From: Hymenobacter pini
Lineage (GTDB): Bacteria; Bacteroidota; Bacteroidia; Cytophagales; Hymenobacteraceae
NCBI RefSeq assembly: GCF_020421205.1
Contig: NZ_JAIZZH010000001.1
Location: forward strand, 975,691-1,039,690
Reading direction: 5' to 3'
DNA: 64,000 nucleotides
Made by a program: the position numbers and the translations under genes
Notes under the pieces: generated by a model
The model's database searches: none
What the model was told of the DNA's origin: nothing
The model's input: only the letters and a program-made list of their open reading frames with translations
Shown: positions 1 to 6,246 of the stretch, piece after piece
Numbering within the stretch: position 1 is the first letter of the stretch
Layout of the letters: every line of letters begins with the position of its first letter

Positions 1-261
1 CGTATGGGCCTCCTGGTACAGCTCGTGCAGCTCCCGGCCAAACCAGAGCGAGTTGGGGTCGTCGATGCGGTAGGCCCCGGGCAGGGTCATGGTATCGGCG
101 GTGTAGGTCTGGAGCTTGATGGCGTGGGCGCCGGCGGCAGCCATGGCATCCACAATGGCCAGGCCCCGGTTGAGGTCCTGGTTGTGGTTGCCGCTGAGCT
201 CGGCAATGATGAGCGGGGGCTGGTCGGGGCCAACGAGGCGGGAACCGAAGGAAATGGTCAT
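1..261 (-). CDS. pseI: Pseudaminic acid synthase PseI, N-terminal part (cut by window edge)
   Basis: Only the first 87 codons are present; the gene runs off the left end. The protein opens MTISFGSRLVG and continues PLIIAELSGNHNQDL, then AGAHAIKLQTYTADT, which is the N-terminal TIM-barrel signature of the NeuB/PseI sialic-acid-synthase family. PseI condenses 2,4-diacetamido-2,4,6-trideoxy-L-altrose with phosphoenolpyruvate to give pseudaminic acid in the cytoplasm. Assignment to PseI rather than NeuB or LegI rests on the adjoining pseB, pseC, pseF and pseGH genes on the same strand. A TATTTTTG box (266-273) lies 4 nt before the ATG, so a leaderless transcript is possible. Start chosen at the ATG because homology begins immediately. 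Confidence 0.92.
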   Translation of the reverse strand, partial: MTISFGSRLVGPDQPPLIIAELSGNHNQDLNRGLAIVDAMAAAGAHAIKLQTYTADTMTLPGAYRIDDPNSLWFGRELHELYQEAHT

Positions 262-265
262 GCCG

Positions 266-273
266 CAAAAATA
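266..273 (-). promoter_or_regulatory. Putative -7 promoter box (TATTTTTG) before pseI
   Basis: Matches the Bacteroidota -7 consensus TAnnTTTG exactly and ends 4 nt before the pseI start codon, which predicts a nearly leaderless mRNA. No clear -33 TTTG element was found. Such a short motif can occur by chance. Confidence 0.35.
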
Positions 274-288
274 CGAAGCCGGCCGCAG

Positions 289-984
289 CTACAGGTACAA
301 ATCGGGGTCGGTGGGGGAGAGGGAGGCCGGTTCCGGGGCCGCCAGGCCCAACTGCTGCACGTTCAGGGTAAGCGCCAGCTGCTGCTCAAACTGCCTGATG
401 CGGTTAATCATGCGGGCCGTTACCCAGGCCGCCAGCGCATCAAACAGCAGCGCCGCGGCCGTAAACTGCAACGAGGTACGAATGGCTTCCAGCGTCATCA
501 TGCTGGATGCGGCCGACACCACGATGCCCAGCACAGTCCGAAACAGAAACAGCGCCCACCATATCCGCACCAGCGCGTGGCTGGTAACGTAGCCGAAAGC
601 CCGGTACTGGGTTGAACGCCAGATTTCCCGGATAATGCGGTAGGGCTGGTAGAGGCTCAGAACGGGAACAAACCAACCAATAACCACTTGGCTATGCGGA
701 TACGTGGTATCGACGCCCACGGCCGCCAAGTTGGCGTACGCCCGCCGCGACCAGCTAATAAAGCTCACGATACTGGTCAGCAGCAGCCCGGAATTGATGA
801 CGATACCCGCCTGATTCGCCCAGCCAAAGGCCAGCAGCGGCCCGGTAGTCAGGTCATCAGGCCCAATGTTTTTCAGCTGGAAGGAATATACGAAGTTGAA
901 CAGCGCGTACGACAGTGAAAACAGGCTGACTGCTAAGAATACAGTATGGGCTGTCTGCCCCCGGCGCTCATTGTTGCGTAGCAT
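289..984 (-). CDS. DUF4328-type multi-pass membrane protein inside the pse gene block
   Basis: A 231-aa hydrophobic protein with about five predicted membrane spans (roughly residues 13-34, 58-78, 100-116, 138-162, 170-190). The stretch SWSRRAYANLAAVG followed by VVIGWFVPVLSLYQPYRIIREIWR matches the signature of the DUF4328 family, whose function is unknown. It lies between the pseGH fusion and pseI, 27 bp before pseI on the same strand, so it is probably co-transcribed with the pseudaminic acid genes. Nothing in it resembles a known Pse enzyme. It might be a membrane partner of surface-glycan assembly or an unrelated passenger; the sequence does not decide. Confidence 0.8.
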   Translation of the reverse strand: MLRNNERRGQTAHTVFLAVSLFSLSYALFNFVYSFQLKNIGPDDLTTGPLLAFGWANQAGIVINSGLLLTSIVSFISWSRRAYANLAAVGVDTTYPHSQVVIGWFVPVLSLYQPYRIIREIWRSTQYRAFGYVTSHALVRIWWALFLFRTVLGIVVSAASSMMTLEAIRTSLQFTAAALLFDALAAWVTARMINRIRQFEQQLALTLNVQQLGLAAPEPASLSPTDPDLYL

Positions 985-1093
985 GTGATAGTAGAATACA
1001 GAACTGTTTATAGAGGCTCGGGTTAGTGCGGAACTGCCCTTCTGAGCGCAACGAAATACCTTGCCACACCATACTAAGGTGTTCCAGGGTAAT

Positions 1094-2575
1094 TTAGAAA
1101 TCAGTAGACAACCACGAAAAAGTAACCGAGTCGGGTGCTGCGGCTACGTCTGCCGTCACCGTAAAGCCGGCCCGCTCAAAGGCTTTTACCGATGCCGTAT
1201 TTACGCGCTGCACGTGGCCCAGCACCCGGCGCACCTGCGGGAAGTGCTCCAGCACCCGGCGCGTACCGGCCAGCAGCAGCAGCGGGGCCAGCCCGCGTCC
1301 CCGGAAGCCCGCATCGAGCAGGTAGCTGAGGGTGGCATCTTCTCCGCTCACGGCAAACCGGATGAGGCCGGCCGGGCGGCCGGTGGCGGCATCCTGGGCC
1401 AGCAGCAGCAACGCGTGAGGGTCCTGGAGGCGGGCGGCCAGCCACTGCTCGTGGTTGGGGCGGGCTACGGGGTTGGGGTTGAAGGAGAACTGCCGCACGG
1501 TGGGCTCGTTGGTCCAGGCCAGGAGCTGGTCGGAGTCGGCGGGCTGTACGGGGCGCAGGTAGAAGGGTGGCTGGGGCAGCAGCAGGGCCCGCAGCTCCTG
1601 CCGCAGCCGCACCGGGGCCAGCCCATCGAACACCCTGCGCTGGGCCTGCTGCAGGGCCACGGCGAGGCGGGCGGCTTCGGGCGAAGTGAGGATGTTGGCG
1701 GCCGACGCGTAGGGACGGGCCAGCCCCGCGCCGCGCAGGTAGTGGTCGATATCGTGCTGGTTGTCGGCGGTGGGCAGCAGCAGCAGCAGGCCGCCCCCCG
1801 CGGCGCAGTACTCGTAGCTGACGGTGCTGGCCGAGCACGCGGCCGCGCCGCACTGGCGCATGAGGGCGGCCAGCTCGGGGGCCGGCAGGTTGCGGTGCAG
1901 GGTCAGGCGGGGCTGCTCCAAGGCCCACGTCTGCAGACTTTCCCAGCCCACGTAGGCGCTGCCCACCACCACGTGCACGCGCCGTACGGCCGGCAACGTC
2001 AGCAGCTCGGCGGCCACGCGCTGGGTCTGGTGGGTAGGGTCGGCCCCGCCCAGGCACACCAGCACGGTGGTAGGGTCGGGTGGGGTGGCGGCGGGGGGCG
2101 CGGTGCGGAAGGCGGTGCGCAACGGCGCGGTGGCCGGCCCGCTGAGCAGGCGCGCGCCGGGCTGGCGCATCTCATACTGCCGCAGGGTGAGGCCTCCGGC
2201 GGGGTTCAGCACCAGGTCGGCGGCCAGGGGGTAGGCGTGCAGGTCGTCGAGGTACACCAGGCGGGCCAGCTTGCCGCGCACGGTGTTCTGGTAGTCGTAG
2301 CGAAAGTCGTAGCCATCGAGCACCAGCACGTCGGTGGGGCGCAGCAGGTGACGCACCAGGTAAGCGGCTTCCTCGGCCAGCGGCTGGGCGGGCAGGGCCT
2401 GCACCGTGAGGCCGGCCGCGCCCAACTGCTCCGCCAAAGCCGCATCCGGCTCCCGAATCAGAAACAGCTGCTCCGGAAAATCGGGCCGCAGAATTTCGGC
2501 CAGCGCCAGCAGCCGCATCACGTGGCCCAGCCCGATGCGGGAGTTGCCATCAGCCCGAAAAAGCAAGCGCGCCAT
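1094..2575 (-). CDS. pseG: PseG-PseH fusion: UDP-sugar hydrolase plus GNAT N-acetyltransferase
   Basis: 493 aa, two enzymes in one chain. Residues 1 to about 330 are PseG (GT-B-like fold): the opening RADGNSRIGLGHVMR carries the catalytic-type GLGH motif (His18), and GGADPTHQ plus SASTVSYEYCAAG form the second Rossmann half. PseG removes UDP from UDP-2,4-diacetamido-2,4,6-trideoxy-L-altrose. Residues from about 335 to the end (FYLRPVQPADSDQLLAW ... GFRGRGLAPLLLLAG ... VNTASVKAFERAGF) are a GNAT acetyltransferase of the PseH type, which acetylates the C4 amine one step earlier. The fusion joins consecutive steps (H then G). In Campylobacter and Helicobacter the two are separate proteins. Start is the ATG just before ARLLFRADG. 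Confidence 0.92.
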   Translation of the reverse strand: MARLLFRADGNSRIGLGHVMRLLALAEILRPDFPEQLFLIREPDAALAEQLGAAGLTVQALPAQPLAEEAAYLVRHLLRPTDVLVLDGYDFRYDYQNTVRGKLARLVYLDDLHAYPLAADLVLNPAGGLTLRQYEMRQPGARLLSGPATAPLRTAFRTAPPAATPPDPTTVLVCLGGADPTHQTQRVAAELLTLPAVRRVHVVVGSAYVGWESLQTWALEQPRLTLHRNLPAPELAALMRQCGAAACSASTVSYEYCAAGGGLLLLLPTADNQHDIDHYLRGAGLARPYASAANILTSPEAARLAVALQQAQRRVFDGLAPVRLRQELRALLLPQPPFYLRPVQPADSDQLLAWTNEPTVRQFSFNPNPVARPNHEQWLAARLQDPHALLLLAQDAATGRPAGLIRFAVSGEDATLSYLLDAGFRGRGLAPLLLLAGTRRVLEHFPQVRRVLGHVQRVNTASVKAFERAGFTVTADVAAAPDSVTFSWLSTDF

Positions 2576-2637
2576 GTGGGGAAGTTATGAATGATGAGTT
2601 ATGAGTGATGAATTGGGCCGTTGTGAATTGGTAGAAC

Positions 2638-2728
2638 GTCATGCTGAGCCTGCCGAAGCATCTCTACCGCTTCGTGGCAATACCAACCCAACGAAGCGGT
2701 AGAGATTCTTCGACAAGCTCAGCATGAC
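2638..2728. repeat. Palindromic intergenic repeat, family A copy 1
   Basis: 91 bp that begin GTCATGCTGAGCCTGCCGAA and end AAGCTCAGCATGAC, with an inner pair TCTCTACCGCTTCGTGG / CAACGAAGCGGTAGAGA. The same terminal GTCATGCTGAGC / GCTCAGCATGAC pair recurs at 6154-6246 and 39311-39363, with a half copy at 4907-4918. It lies between pseF and pseGH. No transposase is present, so this is a REP/MITE-like non-autonomous element. Confidence 0.85.
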
Positions 2729-2755
2729 TGTTTACTCATCAGAGGCTTCAGGTTG

Positions 2756-3481
2756 CTACAGCTTCTTCTGCTCGATGTGGGCGTTGAGGGCTACCAGCTC
2801 CGGGTGGGCGTCCAGCAGGGCAATCAGCTGGTCAGCGGATAGCGCGTCGGCGTGGTGCTTATTAATCAGCTGTTTAATCAGTTCGAAATCCTCAGGGGTA
2901 TCTACCGTGAGGCGGTAGTCGCTGCGGCCAGGCTCCCGGCGGATGTGGGCAAACTCTACCCGGCCCGAGCGGTTCTGGTGGATGTAGGGCGTCACGTGCT
3001 CCCGGTCGGAGGCCGTGGTGGCGTGCTGGTAGGCTTCATTCAGCAGCTCCCTGGAAAACACCTCGAAATCAAACCCCCGCGGGTAGGTGCGCTCCAGCAC
3101 GTTGGAAAGGTACAGACGCGGATTGTCGGCGGCCAGGTACTGTTGCACGGCCTCGCCCACCAGCGTGCCGTCTAGCAGGGGGCAGTCGGAGGTGACGCGC
3201 ACGATTACGTCCAGCTCGTGAGCGGTGGCGCACTGGTGGTAGCGGGCCAGCACGTCGTCCTCGGGGCCCCGGGTGCAGGGCAGCTGGTGAGTGGCGGCGT
3301 ATTCGGCCAGCGGGTCGTCGGTGGGCCGGTCGGTAATAGCCAGGTACAAGGGTTGCCCGGCCGCCCGCAGCCGCTGCACGTGGTACTCCAGCAGCGGCCG
3401 GCCCGCCACCGGGCGCAGCACTTTCCCCGGCAGCCGGGTGCTGGTCATTCGAGCCTGAGAAATAATACCGACGCGTTGCAA
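2756..3481 (-). CDS. pseF: Pseudaminic acid cytidylyltransferase PseF (SpsF/NeuA-like)
   Basis: 241 aa. The N-terminus VGIISQARMTSTRLPGKVL is the nucleotide-binding signature of the CMP-sugar / SpsF-like cytidylyltransferases, followed by VTSDCPLLDG (metal and sugar site) and YLSNVLERTYPRGFDFEVF. The family activates pseudaminic acid with CTP to CMP-Pse for glycosyltransferases; the specificity is taken from the neighbouring pse genes. The start is a TTG (3479-3481): the first in-frame ATG lies inside the conserved ARMTST motif and is too late. Immediately upstream is the 230-bp G-rich/C-rich hairpin that separates it from pseC, so its translation start sits at the foot of a very large potential RNA structure. 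Confidence 0.88.
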   Translation of the reverse strand: MQRVGIISQARMTSTRLPGKVLRPVAGRPLLEYHVQRLRAAGQPLYLAITDRPTDDPLAEYAATHQLPCTRGPEDDVLARYHQCATAHELDVIVRVTSDCPLLDGTLVGEAVQQYLAADNPRLYLSNVLERTYPRGFDFEVFSRELLNEAYQHATTASDREHVTPYIHQNRSGRVEFAHIRREPGRSDYRLTVDTPEDFELIKQLINKHHADALSADQLIALLDAHPELVALNAHIEQKKL

Positions 3482-3484
3482 GGG

Positions 3485-3711
3485 GTAGGTGGTTGGGTGG
3501 TTAGGTGGTTGGGTGGTTGGGTGGTTGGGTGGTTAGGTGGGTGGGTGGTTAGGTGGTTAGGTTGTTAGGTGGGTGGATAGGTGGTTAGGTGGTTGGGTGG
3601 GTAGGTAGTTGGGCCTATGATAGGATTACTTAACCACCCAACCACCTATCCACCTATCCACCCACCTAACAACCTAACCACCCAACCACCCAACTACCTA
3701 TCCACCCACCA
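3485..3711. repeat. Inverted array of GGTGGTTA/GGTGGTTG/GGTGGATA units
   Basis: From 3485 to about 3612 the plus strand is a degenerate tandem array of GGTGGTTG, GGTGGTTA and GGTGGATA units. After an 18-bp unique centre (GGCCTATGATAGGATTAC) it reads back as TAACCACCCAACCACC and related units to 3711. The array fills the whole pseC-pseF spacer and includes the pseC stop codon and its last codons. The two arms can pair into a hairpin of more than 75 bp, and the G-rich strand could also form quadruplexes. Confidence 0.95.
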
Positions 3712-4873
3712 CTTCCCGGATGCAGTCGATTACGTACTGCTGCTCCTCGTCGGTGAGGCTGGGGAAGAGGGGGATGCTCAGGCAGTGGGCGTAGTAGACT
3801 TCGGCCCGCGGGAAGTCGCCGGGTTGCCAGCCCAGGCCCTGGTAGTAGGGCATGGTGTGCACCGGAATGTAGTGCACCTGGGCAAAAATCTGCCGCTCGC
3901 GCAGGGCGTCGTAGAGGCCTTTGCGGTCGGGCACCTGAATCACGTAGAGGTGGTAGGCGTGGCCCGGGGCCCCGGCCAGCGGCGTCACCTGGGGCATTTC
4001 GGCAAAAGCCGCGTCGTAGCGGGCGGCCAGCTGGCGGCGGCGCAGCAGGCCCTCGTCGGCGCGGCGCAGCTGACTGATGCCCAGAGCGCAGAGCATGTCG
4101 GGCATGCGGTAGTTATAGCCCAGCTCCTGCATCTCCATGTACCAGCCGCCGTCGTTGCGGGTCATCTGAGCGGGGTCTTTGGTGATACCGTGGGTGCGCA
4201 GGCGCAGCAGGTGCTCGTAGAGGTCGGGCCGGTTGGTGGTAATCATGCCGCCCTCGCCGGTGGCAATGTGCTTTACCGGGTGGAAGCTGAAGATGGCCAG
4301 ATCGGCAAACTGGCCGTTACCGCAGCGCTGCTCCTGGCCGTGGGAGTCGGTGAAAAAACCACCCGGGGCGTGGCAGCTGTCCTCAATCATCCAGAGGCCA
4401 AACTCGTCGCAGAGCTGACGGGCGGCTTCCAGGTTCACGGGCAGGCCGGCAAAATCCACCGGAATCAGGCCGTGAAAGTGCCCTTTGGGGTGGCTTTCCA
4501 GCAGCCGGCGCACGGCCTGCAAATCCATAAGCGCCGTGGCGGGGTCGATGTCCACGAAATGCACCTCGCCGCCGCAGTACCGCACACAGTTGGCCGAGGC
4601 CGAAAAGGTGATGGGGGTGGTGATGACGCGCTGGCCCGGCTGCACGCCCAATGCCAGGGCGCACAGGTGCAGGGCCGCCGTGCCGTTGGCCACGGCCACG
4701 GCGTAGCGCGCCCCCACGTAAGCGGCAAACTGCTGCTCAAACTCCGCCACCTTGGGCCCCTGCGTCAGGTAATCCGAGTACAGGGTTTCCGTCACGGCCT
4801 GCACGTCCTCGGGGGTGATGTGCTGGCGGCCGTAGGCAATGGGGCGGGTGGGCTGGAACGAAGAAGTGCTCAT
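3698..4873 (-). CDS. pseC: UDP-4-amino-4,6-dideoxy-N-acetyl-L-altrosamine transaminase PseC
   Basis: 391 aa, DegT/DnrJ/EryC1 family of PLP-dependent sugar aminotransferases. The N-terminus PIAYGRQHITPEDVQAV is typical of PseC. NGTAALHLC (phosphate binding), IEDSCHAPGG (Asp165, pyridine nitrogen) and FSFHPVKHIATGEGG (Lys201, Schiff base) are all intact. It converts the 4-keto product of PseB to the 4-amino sugar, using glutamate. The last codons and stop fall inside the GGTGG array at 3485-3711. Upstream, a terminator-like hairpin separates it from pseB and a TACTTTTG box lies 7 nt before the ATG, so it may be transcribed from its own start. Confidence 0.95.
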   Translation of the reverse strand: MSTSSFQPTRPIAYGRQHITPEDVQAVTETLYSDYLTQGPKVAEFEQQFAAYVGARYAVAVANGTAALHLCALALGVQPGQRVITTPITFSASANCVRYCGGEVHFVDIDPATALMDLQAVRRLLESHPKGHFHGLIPVDFAGLPVNLEAARQLCDEFGLWMIEDSCHAPGGFFTDSHGQEQRCGNGQFADLAIFSFHPVKHIATGEGGMITTNRPDLYEHLLRLRTHGITKDPAQMTRNDGGWYMEMQELGYNYRMPDMLCALGISQLRRADEGLLRRRQLAARYDAAFAEMPQVTPLAGAPGHAYHLYVIQVPDRKGLYDALRERQIFAQVHYIPVHTMPYYQGLGWQPGDFPRAEVYYAHCLSIPLFPSLTDEEQQYVIDCIREVVGG

Positions 4874-4880
4874 ACGGGGT

Positions 4881-4888
4881 CAAAAGTA
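4881..4888 (-). promoter_or_regulatory. Putative -7 promoter box (TACTTTTG) before pseC
   Basis: Exact TAnnTTTG match 7 nt upstream of the pseC ATG, downstream of the pseB terminator-like hairpin. It predicts an almost leaderless pseC transcript. No obvious -33 element. Confidence 0.4.
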
Positions 4889-4964
4889 AGCGCGGGCCCG
4901 GGAATTGTCATGCTGAGCCGCCGACTCAACTGCGGGTTGGCAGTCGGGCCGCTACGTGGGCCCC

Positions 4965-5001
4965 AAAAACACGACGGCCGCCCGGTAGGGCAGCCGTCGT
5001 G
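4965..5001 (-). terminator. Rho-independent terminator-like hairpin between pseB and pseC
   Basis: Read on the minus strand: stem CACGACGGC, loop of about 14 nt, stem GCCGTCGTG, then TTTTTGGGG. It starts 22 nt after the pseB stop codon. It could end the pseB transcript or act as a partial terminator that sets the ratio of pseB to downstream mRNA. Confidence 0.65.
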
Positions 5002-5023
5002 CTTCTGAAAAATAGTTGGAGCC

Positions 5024-6043
5024 TTACGCGGCAAATTCCGGGTCCACGTGCTGGCGGATTTCCTCACGGATCTGCTCGGCATCCAGCCACTCGGTGTTGT
5101 TGCTGGAGTCGTAGTGGAAACCGGGCTCCACGCGGCGGCCGCCGAAGTGGCGGATGAAGTCGTCCACGTCCCAGCGCGGGGTGAAGGGCAGAATCACGTA
5201 GTATTTAGCCAGCTCCACCGTGCTCAGGGCGTCGGTTTCGGTAATCATTTCCTCGTGCAGCTTCTCGCCCGGCCGGATGCCCACAATTTCCTGGCGGCAG
5301 TCGGGACCGATGGCTTTGGCCACCTCGGTAATTACGTAGCTCGGAATCTTGGGCACGAAGATTTCGCCGCCCCAGCTGTGCTCCAGCGCGTACAGCACCA
5401 GGTCCACGCCCTGCTCCAGCGAGATGTGGAAGCGCGTCATGTCGGGGTGGGTGATGGGCAGCACGCCGGTTTCGCGGCGCTGCAGGAAAAACGGCACCAC
5501 CGAGCCGCGGGAGCCGATTACGTTGCCGTAGCGCACCACCGAGAAGCGCAAATCCCGGCTGCCTTTCATGTTGTTGGCGGCCACAAACAGCTTGTCGGAG
5601 CAGAGCTTGGTAGCGCCGTAGAGGTTGATGGGGGCCGCGGCCTTATCGGTGCTCAGGGCCACCACGTCCTTCACGCCGCAGTCGAGGGCGGCGTTAATCA
5701 CGTTTTCGGCCCCGAAGATGTTGGTTTTGATGCACTCCATCGGGTTGTACTCGGCGGCGGGCACCTGCTTGAGGGCGGCGGCGTGCACAATGATGTCGAT
5801 GCCCTCGCAGGCCCGTTTCAGCCGCTCGCCGTCGCGCACGTCGCCGATGAAGTAGCGGATGGCCGGGTACTGGCTGTGCGGAAACTGCTGCGACATTTCG
5901 TACTGCTTCAGCTCGTCGCGCGAGTAAACTACCAGCCGTTTTACGTTCGGAAACAGCTCAAAAACCGTCTGCACGAACTTTTTGCCGAACGAGCCGGTGC
6001 CGCCGGTTACCAGGATGGATTTGTTGTTGAGGTCGAGGGCCAT
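5024..6043 (-). CDS. pseB: UDP-N-acetylglucosamine 4,6-dehydratase (inverting) PseB
   Basis: 339 aa, extended SDR family. The NAD(P)-binding motif GGTGSFGKK is at residues 14-22. The STDKA pair (Asp133, Lys134) and Tyr142-x3-Lys146 occupy the catalytic positions of FlaA1/PseB-type inverting dehydratases. It performs C6 dehydration and C5 epimerisation of UDP-GlcNAc, the first step toward pseudaminic acid. Start chosen at the ATG for ALDLNNKSILVTGG; the frame is open 33 codons further upstream but those codons have no family likeness and would cover the promoter box at 6090-6097. It is first in the minus-strand pse block. Confidence 0.95.
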   Translation of the reverse strand: MALDLNNKSILVTGGTGSFGKKFVQTVFELFPNVKRLVVYSRDELKQYEMSQQFPHSQYPAIRYFIGDVRDGERLKRACEGIDIIVHAAALKQVPAAEYNPMECIKTNIFGAENVINAALDCGVKDVVALSTDKAAAPINLYGATKLCSDKLFVAANNMKGSRDLRFSVVRYGNVIGSRGSVVPFFLQRRETGVLPITHPDMTRFHISLEQGVDLVLYALEHSWGGEIFVPKIPSYVITEVAKAIGPDCRQEIVGIRPGEKLHEEMITETDALSTVELAKYYVILPFTPRWDVDDFIRHFGGRRVEPGFHYDSSNNTEWLDAEQIREEIRQHVDPEFAA

Positions 6044-6089
6044 GCTACAGGAACAGGGCCGGCCACCAGGCCGGCCGGGGTAAGGAGGG

Positions 6090-6097
6090 CAAAAGTA
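6090..6097 (-). promoter_or_regulatory. Putative -7 promoter box (TACTTTTG) for pseB
   Basis: Exact TAnnTTTG match 46 nt upstream of the pseB start. It predicts a leader of about 42 nt. Confidence 0.5.
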
Positions 6098-6119
6098 GGC
6101 ATTCCGGCCGGAGCTTGCG

Positions 6120-6127
6120 TAGTTTTG
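6120..6127 (+). promoter_or_regulatory. Putative -7 promoter box (TAGTTTTG) toward the FkbH-like gene
   Basis: Exact TAnnTTTG match, divergent from the pseB box and about 22 bp away. A family A palindrome (6154-6246) lies between it and the FkbH-like coding region and would be transcribed as a leader hairpin. Confidence 0.45.
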
Positions 6128-6153
6128 TGCCCATGACGGCAAGTCTGCTTACT

Positions 6154-6246
6154 GTCATGCTGAGCGAAGTCGAAGCATCTCTACCGCTTCGTGGCAGCAG
6201 TATCCCAACGAAGCGGTAGAGATGCTTCGACTTCGCTCAGCATGAC
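6154..6246. repeat. Palindromic repeat, family A copy 2, overlapping a start codon
   Basis: 93 bp with arms GTCATGCTGAGCGAAGTCGA / TCGACTTCGCTCAGCATGAC and inner AGCATCTCTACCGCTTCGTTGG-type arms. The right terminus CAGCATGAC supplies the most plausible ATG (6242-6244) of the FkbH-like gene. Confidence 0.9.

Noticed and set aside
1061..2590. Long open frame (509 codons) on the plus strand antisense to pseGH
   Set aside because: It is the complement of a GC-rich gene with strong third-position bias; its translation is Gln/Gly/His-rich without any domain, while the minus-strand frame gives clear PseG and PseH motifs.
3485..3711. Direct repeats considered as a CRISPR array or as telomere-like DNA
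   Set aside because: Units are 7-8 bp with no spacers, and the array is an inverted pair; no cas genes are nearby.
3617..5008. 463-codon open frame on the plus strand antisense to pseC
   Set aside because: Antisense shadow of pseC; low-complexity start comes from the GGTGG array; no domain.
6044..6142. Extra 33 codons upstream of pseB
   Set aside because: Not conserved in the family and would overlap the promoter-like box at 6090-6097; the ATG at 6043 opens the normal N-terminus.
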